A stretch of 64,000 bases of DNA from Flavobacteriaceae bacterium PS02338 (GTDB lineage Bacteria > Bacteroidota > Bacteroidia > Sphingobacteriales > Sphingobacteriaceae), in NCBI GenBank assembly GCA_029959615.1, contig JASCOD010000002.1:744001-808000 (forward strand). The letters run 5' to 3'. The notes under the pieces are model-generated. The model saw nothing but the letters and a program-made list of their open reading frames with translations, was not told the origin of the DNA and ran no database searches. The position numbers and the translations under genes were made by a program. Shown in pieces: positions 26,591-36,832 of the stretch. Position 1 is the first letter of the stretch. Every line of letters begins with the position of its first letter.

Positions 26591-29488
26591 TTATTTGGAG
26601 ATCATTTTCTTTGGATGGGTGTCTGCAATGTTATAGCCTTCTGCTTTTAAGGTTAGGTTGTCCCAGTTATAGTTGGCAGGAAGAGCTACAGAAACTAGCC
26701 TGCTCTCGCCAGGGAGCAAGTTGAAATATCCATCGGAAAAATAAGCTGGAAGAATGATATCACCGGTCTTTCGATCCACCAGGTTCAATTTAATACTAAC
26801 CGCTGGAACCTTACTATGATTAGCGAGCATTACCGTAGTTTCATTTGAAACTTTTTTTTCGGATACCCCTAAGTCGAAGGCCAAATTAATTTTACCGAGC
26901 TCGTTAAATGCTTTGAATTTTTTAATTTCATTGGTCGCCTTCCAGTAATCGTTTTGGGAAATCAAGTTGCCTTCGTTATCTTTAAGTATCACTCTAGCTA
27001 AATATACTTCCGGTAGTTTATTGGGCAATTCGGCTTCAAAGCATTCGGTCAGTTTATTTTCCGCCAGATCAATGGTTTTCACTTTCTTATGGATTTCCCT
27101 ACCCGCTGTGTCATACACATAAAGTGCTGATTGGGCTTTTGCATATTTTTTCAGGGATGCGTTGACCACCACTATTTTTTGGTCGGGCATATTCATTTGG
27201 ATATGTACCGGTTCACATGCCTTCTTTGCGCCGAAATAAGATCCAAATGTCTCATAATCCCAAGAATACACCTGCCAAACCATGCTTGGCCAGGCCGGAT
27301 GTGTCATCCACAACAACAAGCCACTGGTAGAGTTCCAAAGTTTGCTGTTCCATGCTTCAAACATAGCACGGTGACTATCATAGTTGATCAGTTGTGCCTT
27401 TTTGCTGAAATCATCAAGGTCTGTAGGTGCTCCGTACAAATCCTCGAGGGCCTTTCGAAAATCCTTTTGTCCATCATGAAGGTCATGGTAGTACCACACG
27501 TCATTAATAGGCCATGTATCTTCCTTGGCCATCATTTTACGAATAGAAGCCGCTGTAGGAATAGAAGGAGTGCCTAGTTCTGTATTGAAGCCAATGGCTT
27601 GTTTGGTAAAATATTCTTCAGGTTTTTTGAAATAATGCCAAGGCCCGCTTGGGCGCAAGTTAAGGTTCCGCGAATTAGGTTGGTATAAACGTGTACCATC
27701 CTCTTTGGCAACCAAATCTGCCAAGCCATTTTCTATCACTTCTTGCGGCGCACCTTCATTTCTCGCACACCAAATTACAATGGACGGATGGTTACGATAA
27801 CGAACGATTACATCTTTCGCATTCGCTAAGAACAATGCATTGTCTTTGGGATACAGGTTGTAACCTTCGGTCGACATCCAGAAATCATTCCATACCAGCA
27901 TGCCATACTCATCGCTCAATTCATAAAAACTTTCCTGTGTACTTTCACCAGTCCAATTTCTGATCATATTAAAATTGGCATCCTTGTGTAGCCTAAAATA
28001 AGGTTCTAAGAAATTTCTTGACGTCTTCTTCATGGCATCGTCCATACCCCAATTTCCCCCTTTACAATAAATAGACTTGCCATTCACTTTCAAGACTAAA
28101 TAAGGTGCCACGGTACTCTCCGGCAATGGCTGTAGCAAATTGGCGTCAATACCTTTACGTAGCTGAGGTACCCACACACCCTGTACCGCTTCGCGTCTGT
28201 TGACATTATCGAACAGCGGTTTTCCCTGCTTCAGTGCAGTAATCGGATTCAGTTCTAAGCGTTGTCCATTCTTATTTGGCAGATCAACGGTCATTTCATA
28301 GGAAAGCTCACGTATGCCGAAGCGTATGGTTTTCCTGTCGAGCAGTATCCCGTCCACTCCCCGTACTTCCAATTGGAGATGGTAGAGTTCTGGCCTGCCG
28401 TAGCCATTTGGCCACCAGAGTCTTGGATTTTTGATAATCAGTTGTGCAAAGTCCTCAGGAGAAAAAGAAACCAAAGTAGATTGTTGAGGTTTCAGTGATG
28501 CCTTACGCTCAAAACTGATATTTTCAATTTTACCACTTATCGTTACCTGTTGCAATACTTTGCTATCATTATACAGCTTCGTTTTTATATTTAGCTTCGC
28601 CCGTGTCGTATCTGGCAAATCCAAATCTGATACCACGTGCGGATCGATAATGGTAACAGCCCCAGTAAATGACAGACATACGTCTTGCCATATACCAATA
28701 TTTCTGTCCCTGATACCTGGCATCCAGTCCCAGCCTTCTGAGGAGATAAAAGTGGGTCCATCCAATGCAAGCTGCCCACCATTTGGACCCTGCCCGGCAG
28801 ATGGAGATTCTTCGTGAGGTATACCGGGATTGTTAGTCGGCAGAATATGTACTGCTAAGGTGTTTTTCCCCTTGAGCAACTGATTGGTAACATTAAATTT
28901 TCCACGTTTAAAAGCACCATTAATTTCACCAATCCGATTACCATTTAGCCAGATCTGTGCATTGTAATTGATTCCCTTGAAAAGTAGCCAGACCTGTTTG
29001 TTCTCTTTTTCTTTGGGAAGTTCAAAATTGGTACGGTACCACCAATCCATTCTGGCCAAAGAGTCGGGAATATATAGGTTGTTTAGCCCAAAATATGGAT
29101 TTGGATACACGCCCTGATTGACCAACGTTGTCAACACAGTACCGGGCACGGTAGCGTTGTACCACATTTTTGTAGCGTAGCCCGCCGAACTGATTTGTTT
29201 CGCATCAGCTTTCAATGTATTTGCTGCTGCCATCTCCCAGCCATTCAGGATAGAAAAATCACCATCAGCGTTTTTATTTAGTAGCGTTTTTGGAAATCTT
29301 TTCGCTACAGGTACCGCCTGTTGAGGTCTGGCGAGCGAACGAGGCAATGTACTGGTATCCTGAGGTTTTGCGAGCCCGAAATTTAGGTTATAGATCTGGG
29401 CGGAAACATCTGTAGTGAAAAAAGATAAAATAGCAAAAGCAAGTAGTGACTTTTTCTTCGAAATGAAAACATGTTTGTTTAGCGGCAT
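26591..29488 (-). CDS. Glycoside hydrolase family 2, exo-glucosaminidase/mannosidase-like
   Basis: The 965-aa protein has a signal peptide (ending DVSAQ) and the full GH2 plan. An N-terminal sugar-binding sandwich includes WWYRTNFELP and WLNGNRIGEINGAF (residues 145-200), then Ig-like domains and a TIM barrel. VIWCARNEGAP near residue 575 carries the acid/base Glu and FNTELGTPSIPT near residue 637 the nucleophile Glu. The long form with C-terminal Ig domains resembles exo-beta-D-glucosaminidases and beta-mannosidases rather than beta-galactosidases. It would act in the periplasm on oligosaccharides. It is the first gene of the operon 29488-17236, under a strong PUL operator and TAATTTTG promoter. 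Confidence 0.9.
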   Translation of the reverse strand: MPLNKHVFISKKKSLLAFAILSFFTTDVSAQIYNLNFGLAKPQDTSTLPRSLARPQQAVPVAKRFPKTLLNKNADGDFSILNGWEMAAANTLKADAKQISSAGYATKMWYNATVPGTVLTTLVNQGVYPNPYFGLNNLYIPDSLARMDWWYRTNFELPKEKENKQVWLLFKGINYNAQIWLNGNRIGEINGAFKRGKFNVTNQLLKGKNTLAVHILPTNNPGIPHEESPSAGQGPNGGQLALDGPTFISSEGWDWMPGIRDRNIGIWQDVCLSFTGAVTIIDPHVVSDLDLPDTTRAKLNIKTKLYNDSKVLQQVTISGKIENISFERKASLKPQQSTLVSFSPEDFAQLIIKNPRLWWPNGYGRPELYHLQLEVRGVDGILLDRKTIRFGIRELSYEMTVDLPNKNGQRLELNPITALKQGKPLFDNVNRREAVQGVWVPQLRKGIDANLLQPLPESTVAPYLVLKVNGKSIYCKGGNWGMDDAMKKTSRNFLEPYFRLHKDANFNMIRNWTGESTQESFYELSDEYGMLVWNDFWMSTEGYNLYPKDNALFLANAKDVIVRYRNHPSIVIWCARNEGAPQEVIENGLADLVAKEDGTRLYQPNSRNLNLRPSGPWHYFKKPEEYFTKQAIGFNTELGTPSIPTAASIRKMMAKEDTWPINDVWYYHDLHDGQKDFRKALEDLYGAPTDLDDFSKKAQLINYDSHRAMFEAWNSKLWNSTSGLLLWMTHPAWPSMVWQVYSWDYETFGSYFGAKKACEPVHIQMNMPDQKIVVVNASLKKYAKAQSALYVYDTAGREIHKKVKTIDLAENKLTECFEAELPNKLPEVYLARVILKDNEGNLISQNDYWKATNEIKKFKAFNELGKINLAFDLGVSEKKVSNETTVMLANHSKVPAVSIKLNLVDRKTGDIILPAYFSDGYFNLLPGESRLVSVALPANYNWDNLTLKAEGYNIADTHPKKMISK

Positions 29489-29512
29489 GGTATTTATAAT
29501 TGGTTATAGAAC

Positions 29513-29582
29513 CAAAATTATCCCGATGCCGCCGTGCAGCCGTGCACTATGCTTTCAATGTTGTGCAGTATAATGACAAACT
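29513..29582 (-). promoter_or_regulatory. PUL operator and promoter of the GH2/T9SS operon
   Basis: In the gene direction: AGTTTGTCA (29582-29574), ATACTGCAC (29571-29563), ATAGTGCAC (29550-29542), a 21-bp gap, then TAATTTTG (29520-29513). Box starts are 11 and 21 bp apart. The -7 element lies 24 bp before the start codon. The first box is the weakest of the three. Confidence 0.7.
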
Positions 29583-29646
29583 TGCTTTAAATGTGAAAAA
29601 ATACCACTTTATCGGTAAATTTATATCATCAAGTATAACAAAAATC

Positions 29647-30828
29647 TCACTTTAACAGCTTGTTAAAATACTGTTGGGCGAAACCAGGTGTACCATCTGG
29701 CCTGATGAGCCAAAACCCCCTCATCTTCTCATTCTCTTTTACCAGATAGCTAACTTCTTCGGTTTTAGGCTCGTTGCAGTAAAGTTCCCACTGAATAATG
29801 TAAGGTACTTTTTGCGCCAAAAGCACACCCATGTAATTATCCCACCTTTCGGTAATTACCTGTTGATTTTTGTTGTTGGCAACTTCTTCCGGTATTCCTA
29901 TTTCTCCGATATAAACAACATTCCCCTTCAAGTAACCCGATGGATTCATATTTTTACGGATATAATCGACCCCCTTGTAAAGTTGGATACCTTCTTTATC
30001 TAAGCCATCGTAGGACGACCATGATACCAAATCTGGACTAATCTGCGGAAGCACATTGGAAGTAAGTCCTGGAATGCCGCGGATACAATCCATCACCTTA
30101 TTTACCTCTACAGCATGTAACACCCTGCATTTACTTTTCTTCACCTCTGTTCTGGCCCGTTCTACACCTTTCTGACGGGCATTGAACCAAGCTATCATTC
30201 CGGCGCTCCGCTGGGCGATATCATTGGGCACACTATCTTCTTTCCAATTGGTATCCTCACTCCCGCCACGGTACAGCCAATCTCCTTCCCAATTCTGGAT
30301 GATAAAATCGACCTTTCTTTCTTTATAGGTCTCCAATAGATATTTGCTCAACGCATAAATTTCCTTCTCCTCTTTTTCCAAGGCAGCCACACTGAGTTTC
30401 CAGATCACACCGCTTCCACCAACACCTGTATTGGTGAGCACAATGGTGGAAAATGGAAAGCTCATTGCTTGTTTATAGTAAGGATGGCTTGCCACTGTAA
30501 CCAAATTGGCGGTGGTTGGCATTTCCCATTCAGAATTAAAGGGATAATTTTTTTTAACTGCCTTATTTAGCCAAAGTTTTAGCACGCCGTATCCCATACT
30601 ATCCAATTTACGAGCACCTTCAATCAAGAAGGGCTCTTTTGTAAAGTAATAGCGTCCATTGCAATGCGTTGCACCTAAGATGTTACGGATATTGCTTGGA
30701 ACTTTTGCCCCGTTGGCCGGTTTGTATTTTGCAATGGTTGCCTTAATGTCCCAATCACTGGTGTCTGACTGTGCCCAAAGCCAACATGGAAGGAGCAAAA
30801 AGGCTATAATTTTGTTGAATATCTTCAT
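29647..30828 (-). CDS. Secreted glycosidase-like protein, unassigned family
   Basis: This 393-aa protein has a signal peptide (ending CWLWAQ). Residues 45-392 align with the N-terminal domain of the 1,129-aa protein at 21108. Shared motifs are GATHCNGRYYFTKEPFL, VLKLWLN, IIQNWEGD near residue 181, VVYIGEIGIPEE near residue 308, IQWELYCNEPK near residue 355 and GFWLIRPDGTPG. Two conserved Glu in NWEGD and GE-x-G, about 125 residues apart, fit a retaining clan-A barrel, but I cannot match a named GH family. It follows the copy 3 FAD oxidoreductase by 12 bp, in a two-gene operon under the PUL operator. Confidence 0.82.
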   Translation of the reverse strand: MKIFNKIIAFLLLPCWLWAQSDTSDWDIKATIAKYKPANGAKVPSNIRNILGATHCNGRYYFTKEPFLIEGARKLDSMGYGVLKLWLNKAVKKNYPFNSEWEMPTTANLVTVASHPYYKQAMSFPFSTIVLTNTGVGGSGVIWKLSVAALEKEEKEIYALSKYLLETYKERKVDFIIQNWEGDWLYRGGSEDTNWKEDSVPNDIAQRSAGMIAWFNARQKGVERARTEVKKSKCRVLHAVEVNKVMDCIRGIPGLTSNVLPQISPDLVSWSSYDGLDKEGIQLYKGVDYIRKNMNPSGYLKGNVVYIGEIGIPEEVANNKNQQVITERWDNYMGVLLAQKVPYIIQWELYCNEPKTEEVSYLVKENEKMRGFWLIRPDGTPGFAQQYFNKLLK

Positions 30829-30840
30829 TGGAAACCAAAT

Positions 30841-32493
30841 TTATTTTTTTCCCACATCTTTAGGGAATAAAAGCTGACCATTTTTATGAAGTTCGTCCTT
30901 TAGCATCGTATAATTTAAATCTTGTACCGAAGTTTTATGGTCTATAGCCAGCGAAGCAGCCAAACCTGCGGATTGTCCTAAAATCATATACACTGGTTCC
31001 ATACGGATAGAGCCATAGGCAGCATGAGATGACGAAAGGCAAACGGGCACCAGTAAATTGGTACACTCTTCTTTTTTAGGTCTTATAGAGCGGTAACTAA
31101 TGGCATATAAACTTTGTTTATTTTCCCAGAATGAACCGTCTATACGCATTTTACCTTCATTATCTATGAAACGGGAAACCACATGCGAGTCTAACCAGTA
31201 AGTACCCAATCCTACCCCATCCTGTGCAAATTCCCTACGGTAGTAATTGTGTTCCGTCATCACGTAATCACTAACCATTCGGCGGGCCTCACGCACATAT
31301 AGATCAGTTGGGAAATTACCGTTATCCAAGAATTCATCCTTTGGCAGCCCATAAGTCTTCATTTCTTCCTTTACCTTTTCCGGAATTCTGGAATCCGACA
31401 CCAGGAACCACAACAGACCCAGTACAAAATCGCGGTGCATCTGTTCCAAATCCTTTCTTTTTTGATAACTACCTTCTGGCCATTCATAATTGGCACCAAT
31501 AAAATCGGCATGATTGGTATCCGTTTTCCAATTGGGAAGAGGCGTTAAGGTAAGCACATGATCAAGGGTTAGCTTGGGATTTAATCGGAACATACGTCCA
31601 GTGGTTTCGAACCAAAGCGGATTGTAATTTGCAGGCTTCGTAATTGGAAGGCGATTTTTTGGGTCAGTAGTCAGCGTAAAACGATAGCAATAGGCCTGCA
31701 GGCGGTGATCTGCCTCGCCCTCAGGTCCGGCAACATGTCCGTTGATGAACGGCAGCGGACCAGAACTCGGATCACCTTCCTTCAAATATGGGTCGATAGA
31801 TTTTTCACCAACGCCAACTACCTTTCCAGTTCTGATACCATTAAATTCTTCTTTATATTTACTGTTGGCCTCGCGGCCAATGGTATAGCTCACGCCCGCC
31901 TTAGCCATGAGGTCGCCCTCGTAAGTGCAGTCTATAAACATATCTCCACGGAAAACTTTTCCACTTTCCATATTTACGGCTAATATTTTACCGTCTTTTT
32001 TTTGGCAGGCGTTCGCCAAATTTAAACGTTCATTATATACGACATTTACCTTTGCCTCTTTTAGCATATCCTTAAAAACCGCAGCGGCAATATGCGGCTC
32101 AAACATCCACTGCATTTTCAGGGAGTCATTCCAGGCGCCATAAAACTGTTTACCCAAACGTTTTTTATAATTATCGCGAGTTTCCTCTCTCCATCCACCC
32201 TTCTTTTGATAGTACTGAAAGATACGCTGATAAAATTCTCGGGATAATCCGCCTACGGCGAAATGGTTATTGATATCGGTAGCGCCCAGACCAGAACTGG
32301 TTACACCACCAATATATTTTGTTTGACTGATCAACAATACCTTTTTACCGCTTTTGGACGCCTGTACACTGGCAGTTACACCGGCTGAAGTGGCACCGTA
32401 AACAATTACGTCGTACTGATTCTTCTTCTGCCCAAAAACCGTAACAGACCAACCCACCAGCAATAAGGAGAACATTTTTCTATACAAATACAT
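30841..32493 (-). CDS. Secreted FAD-dependent oxidoreductase (FAD_oxidored family), copy 3
   Basis: This 550-aa protein has a signal peptide (ending TVFGQ; an alternative start at residue 7 is possible). The FAD-binding start is YDVIVYGATSAGVTASVQASKSGKKVLLI (read in two parts), followed by IGGVTSSGLGATDIN. The C-terminal AAYGSIRMEPVYMILGQSAG motif is present. It resembles copy 2 along its whole length, including YSYRFTLT-like (AYCYRFTLTTD) and NHADFIGANYEWPEG segments. It is the first gene of the operon with the 393-aa glycosidase-like protein. The operator and the TATTTTTG -7 element lie at 32521-32590. The reaction is unknown; periplasmic sugar oxidation is inferred from context. Confidence 0.9.
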   Translation of the reverse strand: MYLYRKMFSLLLVGWSVTVFGQKKNQYDVIVYGATSAGVTASVQASKSGKKVLLISQTKYIGGVTSSGLGATDINNHFAVGGLSREFYQRIFQYYQKKGGWREETRDNYKKRLGKQFYGAWNDSLKMQWMFEPHIAAAVFKDMLKEAKVNVVYNERLNLANACQKKDGKILAVNMESGKVFRGDMFIDCTYEGDLMAKAGVSYTIGREANSKYKEEFNGIRTGKVVGVGEKSIDPYLKEGDPSSGPLPFINGHVAGPEGEADHRLQAYCYRFTLTTDPKNRLPITKPANYNPLWFETTGRMFRLNPKLTLDHVLTLTPLPNWKTDTNHADFIGANYEWPEGSYQKRKDLEQMHRDFVLGLLWFLVSDSRIPEKVKEEMKTYGLPKDEFLDNGNFPTDLYVREARRMVSDYVMTEHNYYRREFAQDGVGLGTYWLDSHVVSRFIDNEGKMRIDGSFWENKQSLYAISYRSIRPKKEECTNLLVPVCLSSSHAAYGSIRMEPVYMILGQSAGLAASLAIDHKTSVQDLNYTMLKDELHKNGQLLFPKDVGKK

Positions 32494-32520
32494 AGCTTAT
32501 ATTTTATGGTTTAACTGATC

Positions 32521-32590
32521 CAAAAATAGGGTTGCCTTTGCTGCAAATTATGCACTAGTATTACATAACTATCTACTAATTGTACATTTG
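32521..32590 (-). promoter_or_regulatory. PUL operator and promoter of the FAD/GH pair
   Basis: In the gene direction: CAAATGTAC (32590-32582), TTAGTAGAT (32579-32571), CTAGTGCAT (32558-32550), a 21-bp gap, then TATTTTTG (32528-32521). Box starts are 11 and 21 bp apart. The start codon lies 28 bp downstream of the -7 element. Confidence 0.65.
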
Positions 32591-32593
32591 GGC

Positions 32594-35500
32594 CTAATTT
32601 AATACAATCCTGCGCCTCATACGGTAATCGTTTGGAGAGTAATTATACCGTTTTTTAAATTCCCGATAGAAATAAGATTGATGGTTGAAACCTGTTTGAT
32701 AGAAAATCTCGGACACCGTTAAATCTGATGACTGCAATAAAAATGCAGCTCTCTGTAAACGAATATTCTTGATCAGTTCATTAGGGGTCATATTGGACAA
32801 CGACTTGAGTTTTCTATACAACTGCATTTTGCTCAGTGACAATTTTTCTTCTAGGAAACTGGCGTCCAATTCAATATTTTCCATGTGTTCTTCCACAATC
32901 TGTATGATCTTTCCGATCAACTGCTTATCCGCATCTTTTAAGCCAACGGCGGCCAAAGGCATTTTGCCATTATCAGAATCGAAAAACTGATCTAACTTTT
33001 GGCGGTACTCTATGAGTTTACGTACGCGAACCAAAAGGTGGTCAATATTGAATGGTTTCGAAATGTAGGCATCGGCTCCAGAATCATAGCCATCCACCTT
33101 TTGTTCTTCGGTATTTCTTGCAGTGAGCATGATAAACGGCACATGACAGGTATCTGGTGTGTTTTTAATGATTTTGCACAACTCGAGGCCATCCATGTCA
33201 GGCATCATTACATCACTAATGATCAAGTTGGGAATGATGTTTTTCAAAAGGCCAAGTGCCTCTTCCCCATTTCCTGCTTCGTAAAGGATGTAGGTATCAG
33301 CCAAAATATCCTTCAACAGATACCTGATATTTGGCTCGTCTTCTACAATGAGTATGCTCTTTATACCTTCCTGCTCGAAACTAGCCACCAAAGCCTGCTT
33401 ATTATTTTCCTCTATAGATACAACCCTGGGTGATGTTTCCTTTCCAGCTACAGATTTGAGCATTTCCGAAGGCACATCTAGCGTAACTCCCGGATCTGGC
33501 ATAATTTGCTCCTCACCAGGTACAAAAGACAGTGGCAACTGTAATTTAAAACTGATCCAACCTTTTTCGCAACTGGCTGTGATTTCCCCATCAAGCAACT
33601 TTACCAATTGGCTCGTAAATGCCAGACCAATTCCCGAACTCACTTTATTAAACTTAACATCATCTTTCACGAAGAATCTATCGAACAACTGTTCCAGTTC
33701 CTCCTCTTTTAGGTCGACGCCGGAATTAGAGATGCACACTTCCAGCTTATCCAAATAGCCATCTCCCTTTAGGCTGAACCTGATATGCTGATGCTGTCCG
33801 GAATGCTTGAAAGCGTTAGAAAGCAGATTAAAAATGATTTTCTCCAGTTTGTCCTTATCCACCCACATTTCCATTCCCTTCTGGATATCAATTTCGTAGG
33901 TAAGGTCTTTGCTTTCGACCATATGAGAAAACAAGCCCGCAATATTGGAAAGTAGCGTTGATACATCCAAGAAACTATAATAGTTTTTATGAAAACCACC
34001 TTCCACTCGCCTAAATTCAAGCAACTGGTTAACTAAGTAGGCCAATCTAGCGGCCTGCTGATGAACCATATTTACAAATTCTGAAGGATCTTCATGCTGT
34101 TTATATGGTCTTTTCATCCGCTCTAGCGCACCGAGTATCAAGGTTAACGGTGTTTGGAGCTCATGCGTGATATTGGTAAAAAAATGTTGCTGTTCTAGGT
34201 ATACCTCTTCATCTTTTAACCGAAGCATGTGTTCCATGCTTAGCTTATGGTCCATGGCCATCTTGTTTCTGCGGTAGCGGTAAAATAGATATACGCCCCC
34301 TGAGATGAGTAGCACGTACAATAAAAATGCAGGAAAAGTAAACCAGAAATATTGCGCTACCTCGAAATCCATCACCACTACTTGGTTACTCCATAAGCCC
34401 TCTCCGTTAGACCATTTAACCTTCAGTTTGTATTTGCCCGGTGGGATATTGGTATAGGCTATTTTTCCGTCTTCAGCAGTATACCTCCACTCCTTATCGT
34501 TACCTTCCAATAGGTAAGCATATTGGCCCTTTTCGGCGGCGGTATAATTGATCCCCTTAAGTACCAACTCGAAAAAGTTGTCGTTTCGGCCCAGCTCGAA
34601 TTTCTTTGGCTGGTAGTTGGCATTGGCTTCTATTACCTGCAAGCTCTTTTCATTGATTGGGCTTCCCGCAAGCTTCAAATTGGTAATGAGCAAATTATTG
34701 GGCAGTTGTTTTAACCTGATGTTGCTCGGAAGGAAATAGTTAAATCCATGGATACCGCCAAAAAACAGATAGCCACCTGGGCTTTTCCAGACTGCGCCGT
34801 CGCTAAATTCATTACTTTGCAAACCGTCGGATGTGCCAAAACGCAAAATCTCCAGGTTACCTGGATTCAATTTTGCCAAACCACGATTGGTACTGATCCA
34901 AATATCTCCACTAGATTCCTGAGAGATCGCATGGATGGTATTGTTGGGCAACCCATCTTCGGTAGTTAGCTTTTTAAACTGAGGTTCCTTGATTAACGCA
35001 TCTGCCTCATTCATCCAGTTCAGTCCATAACTGGTTCCTATCCATAAGCGGTCCTGCCTATCCTTGTATAGGGACAGCACATCATTGTTAGATAAACTTC
35101 CGTTGTAGGTAAAGGCCTTGAAAGTCCTGAATTTACCAGCTTTTTTATCAAAAAGGCTTAACCCGCCGTAGCGACAGCCTACCCATAACCTATCGTTGTT
35201 TCCTGCGGCCAGGGTGTAGATGATGTCGTTGCCTGGCCCGGTCTCACTTCCGTTGAAATGATATTGTTTAAAATCGACGATTTCCAATTCGTTTTTATGA
35301 TTTCGACTTATTTTCAGGTGGATCAGTCCAAACCAGTTTGTACCCATCCATACCGAGCCGTCATCATCCTTTAATATTGCATAAACCGACCTGAACTCCG
35401 GATACTTCTCATGTCCTTTGATGGCAGACCACTTAATGAAACGTCTTTGCTGCGTATCGTAAATGGTGACGCCCGTTCCATTGGTCCCGATATACACCAG

Positions 35501-36727
35501 CCCAGCGTTGTCCCTTTCGAAGGCAAAAACCGAGTTGTTGTCCAGAACACCTGGTGCCTTCAAGTTTTTGATCTGCCGCAGGGACCTATTCTTTAGGAAA
35601 TCTGGAATGACCATGATTCCGTTACCTTTGGTGCCAACCCACAAATCCTTATCGACCTCCGAAAAAGCCCTGACGGCTTTATCGAATTTGAAATTTCCCG
35701 GCAAGCTTTTTACCGAACCGAAAAAATTCTGCCTTTCGGACACCCTTAGGATACCATCGCCATCCGTGCCAATCCATAGTGACTGGTCATTACCATGTTT
35801 GAGCGCCGTGATCTGCATGCTTTGAAGGGCATGTAATTCATTTTCCAAGAAAGATGAGGGCTTAAAGTTGGTATCGTAGATTTCATAACCACTACTGGCC
35901 TTTGAGAAAACATAATGACCTTTGTAAAAAGCCACAGCCAATACCACATTAGGTAATGTTGTGATTTCGGTTTGCTGTAGCTTTCCATCTATTTCGTGCA
36001 AGGTTCGGTCTTCAGCCTGATAAAACAGCTTATGGTTAGTGTAGAAAATCTCGTTGATGCCCTTCTCATAAGCGGTATTGCCATAAACTTCATTCAGCAT
36101 ATAGCTATTCTTTTCCCTGCTGTAGACCTCCAACTGCCTATTGGTATTCAATATCCAAAGCCTATCCTTGGCATCAAATAGCATTTTAACGGCAGTATGT
36201 TTGATTGGGATATCGTACACCACAAACTTATCCTGCCGTTGATCGTACCTGTAAATATTTTTCCCATACTTCTTTGCCGAAGCGTACAGTTCACCTTTAT
36301 TATTGATGGCCAGGATAAATTCCTGCTCACCTATCTTGTTTTTGCCCCCACGATCATAAAAATAATTGTAGAATTTCCCACTGCGCTTATCATATCGTGA
36401 TATACCCTCCACAGTTCCTATCCAAATAAATCCGCTTCGATCTTCTACAATTTGAAGGATAACGTTATTCCCTATGGATTTTGAAATGTTCTCCTTGCTA
36501 TAATTAAATATGCTGAAGCCCGAACCATCATAAACATTTAGCCCGTCCCAAGTAGCTAACCAAAGTAGGTCGTGAGAATCCTGAAAAATATAATTGATGC
36601 AACTGTTCGATAGCCCATCTTTATTATCAAGTTGCTGTACCAGATAAGATTTAGACTGGTGATCTTGCGCTTTCGACCCAAAAAAAAGAAATAGCAGCAA
36701 AAGAAAGTTTATTATAATTCTATACAT
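32594..36727 (-). CDS. Hybrid two-component system regulator (HTCS) of the PUL
   Basis: I chose the start at 36727 (MYRIIINFLLLLFLFFGSKAQ) because the signal peptide begins there; a start at 36772 would add 15 residues. The 1,377-aa protein contains, in order: two seven-bladed propeller sensor regions (about residues 25-700), a Y_Y_Y domain (to 785), one membrane helix (about 794-819), a histidine kinase with HELQTPL near residue 855, an HATPase domain, a receiver domain with IISDVMMPD near residue 1172, and an AraC-type HTH at the end. It would sense an oligosaccharide in the periplasm and bind DNA with its own C-terminus. It is divergent from susC and the likely reader of the repeated operator. 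Confidence 0.95.
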   Translation of the reverse strand: MYRIIINFLLLLFLFFGSKAQDHQSKSYLVQQLDNKDGLSNSCINYIFQDSHDLLWLATWDGLNVYDGSGFSIFNYSKENISKSIGNNVILQIVEDRSGFIWIGTVEGISRYDKRSGKFYNYFYDRGGKNKIGEQEFILAINNKGELYASAKKYGKNIYRYDQRQDKFVVYDIPIKHTAVKMLFDAKDRLWILNTNRQLEVYSREKNSYMLNEVYGNTAYEKGINEIFYTNHKLFYQAEDRTLHEIDGKLQQTEITTLPNVVLAVAFYKGHYVFSKASSGYEIYDTNFKPSSFLENELHALQSMQITALKHGNDQSLWIGTDGDGILRVSERQNFFGSVKSLPGNFKFDKAVRAFSEVDKDLWVGTKGNGIMVIPDFLKNRSLRQIKNLKAPGVLDNNSVFAFERDNAGLVYIGTNGTGVTIYDTQQRRFIKWSAIKGHEKYPEFRSVYAILKDDDGSVWMGTNWFGLIHLKISRNHKNELEIVDFKQYHFNGSETGPGNDIIYTLAAGNNDRLWVGCRYGGLSLFDKKAGKFRTFKAFTYNGSLSNNDVLSLYKDRQDRLWIGTSYGLNWMNEADALIKEPQFKKLTTEDGLPNNTIHAISQESSGDIWISTNRGLAKLNPGNLEILRFGTSDGLQSNEFSDGAVWKSPGGYLFFGGIHGFNYFLPSNIRLKQLPNNLLITNLKLAGSPINEKSLQVIEANANYQPKKFELGRNDNFFELVLKGINYTAAEKGQYAYLLEGNDKEWRYTAEDGKIAYTNIPPGKYKLKVKWSNGEGLWSNQVVVMDFEVAQYFWFTFPAFLLYVLLISGGVYLFYRYRRNKMAMDHKLSMEHMLRLKDEEVYLEQQHFFTNITHELQTPLTLILGALERMKRPYKQHEDPSEFVNMVHQQAARLAYLVNQLLEFRRVEGGFHKNYYSFLDVSTLLSNIAGLFSHMVESKDLTYEIDIQKGMEMWVDKDKLEKIIFNLLSNAFKHSGQHQHIRFSLKGDGYLDKLEVCISNSGVDLKEEELEQLFDRFFVKDDVKFNKVSSGIGLAFTSQLVKLLDGEITASCEKGWISFKLQLPLSFVPGEEQIMPDPGVTLDVPSEMLKSVAGKETSPRVVSIEENNKQALVASFEQEGIKSILIVEDEPNIRYLLKDILADTYILYEAGNGEEALGLLKNIIPNLIISDVMMPDMDGLELCKIIKNTPDTCHVPFIMLTARNTEEQKVDGYDSGADAYISKPFNIDHLLVRVRKLIEYRQKLDQFFDSDNGKMPLAAVGLKDADKQLIGKIIQIVEEHMENIELDASFLEEKLSLSKMQLYRKLKSLSNMTPNELIKNIRLQRAAFLLQSSDLTVSEIFYQTGFNHQSYFYREFKKRYNYSPNDYRMRRRIVLN

Positions 36728-36832
36728 TTGGTTAGGTTGGTTGATAGAAAGGCTTACCATAAAATTAAACATTTTTATGTAGCATCAAAACTGAAAACAG
36801 CCCTAAGCATGGTTTTAACGCAGCAAAACTTC

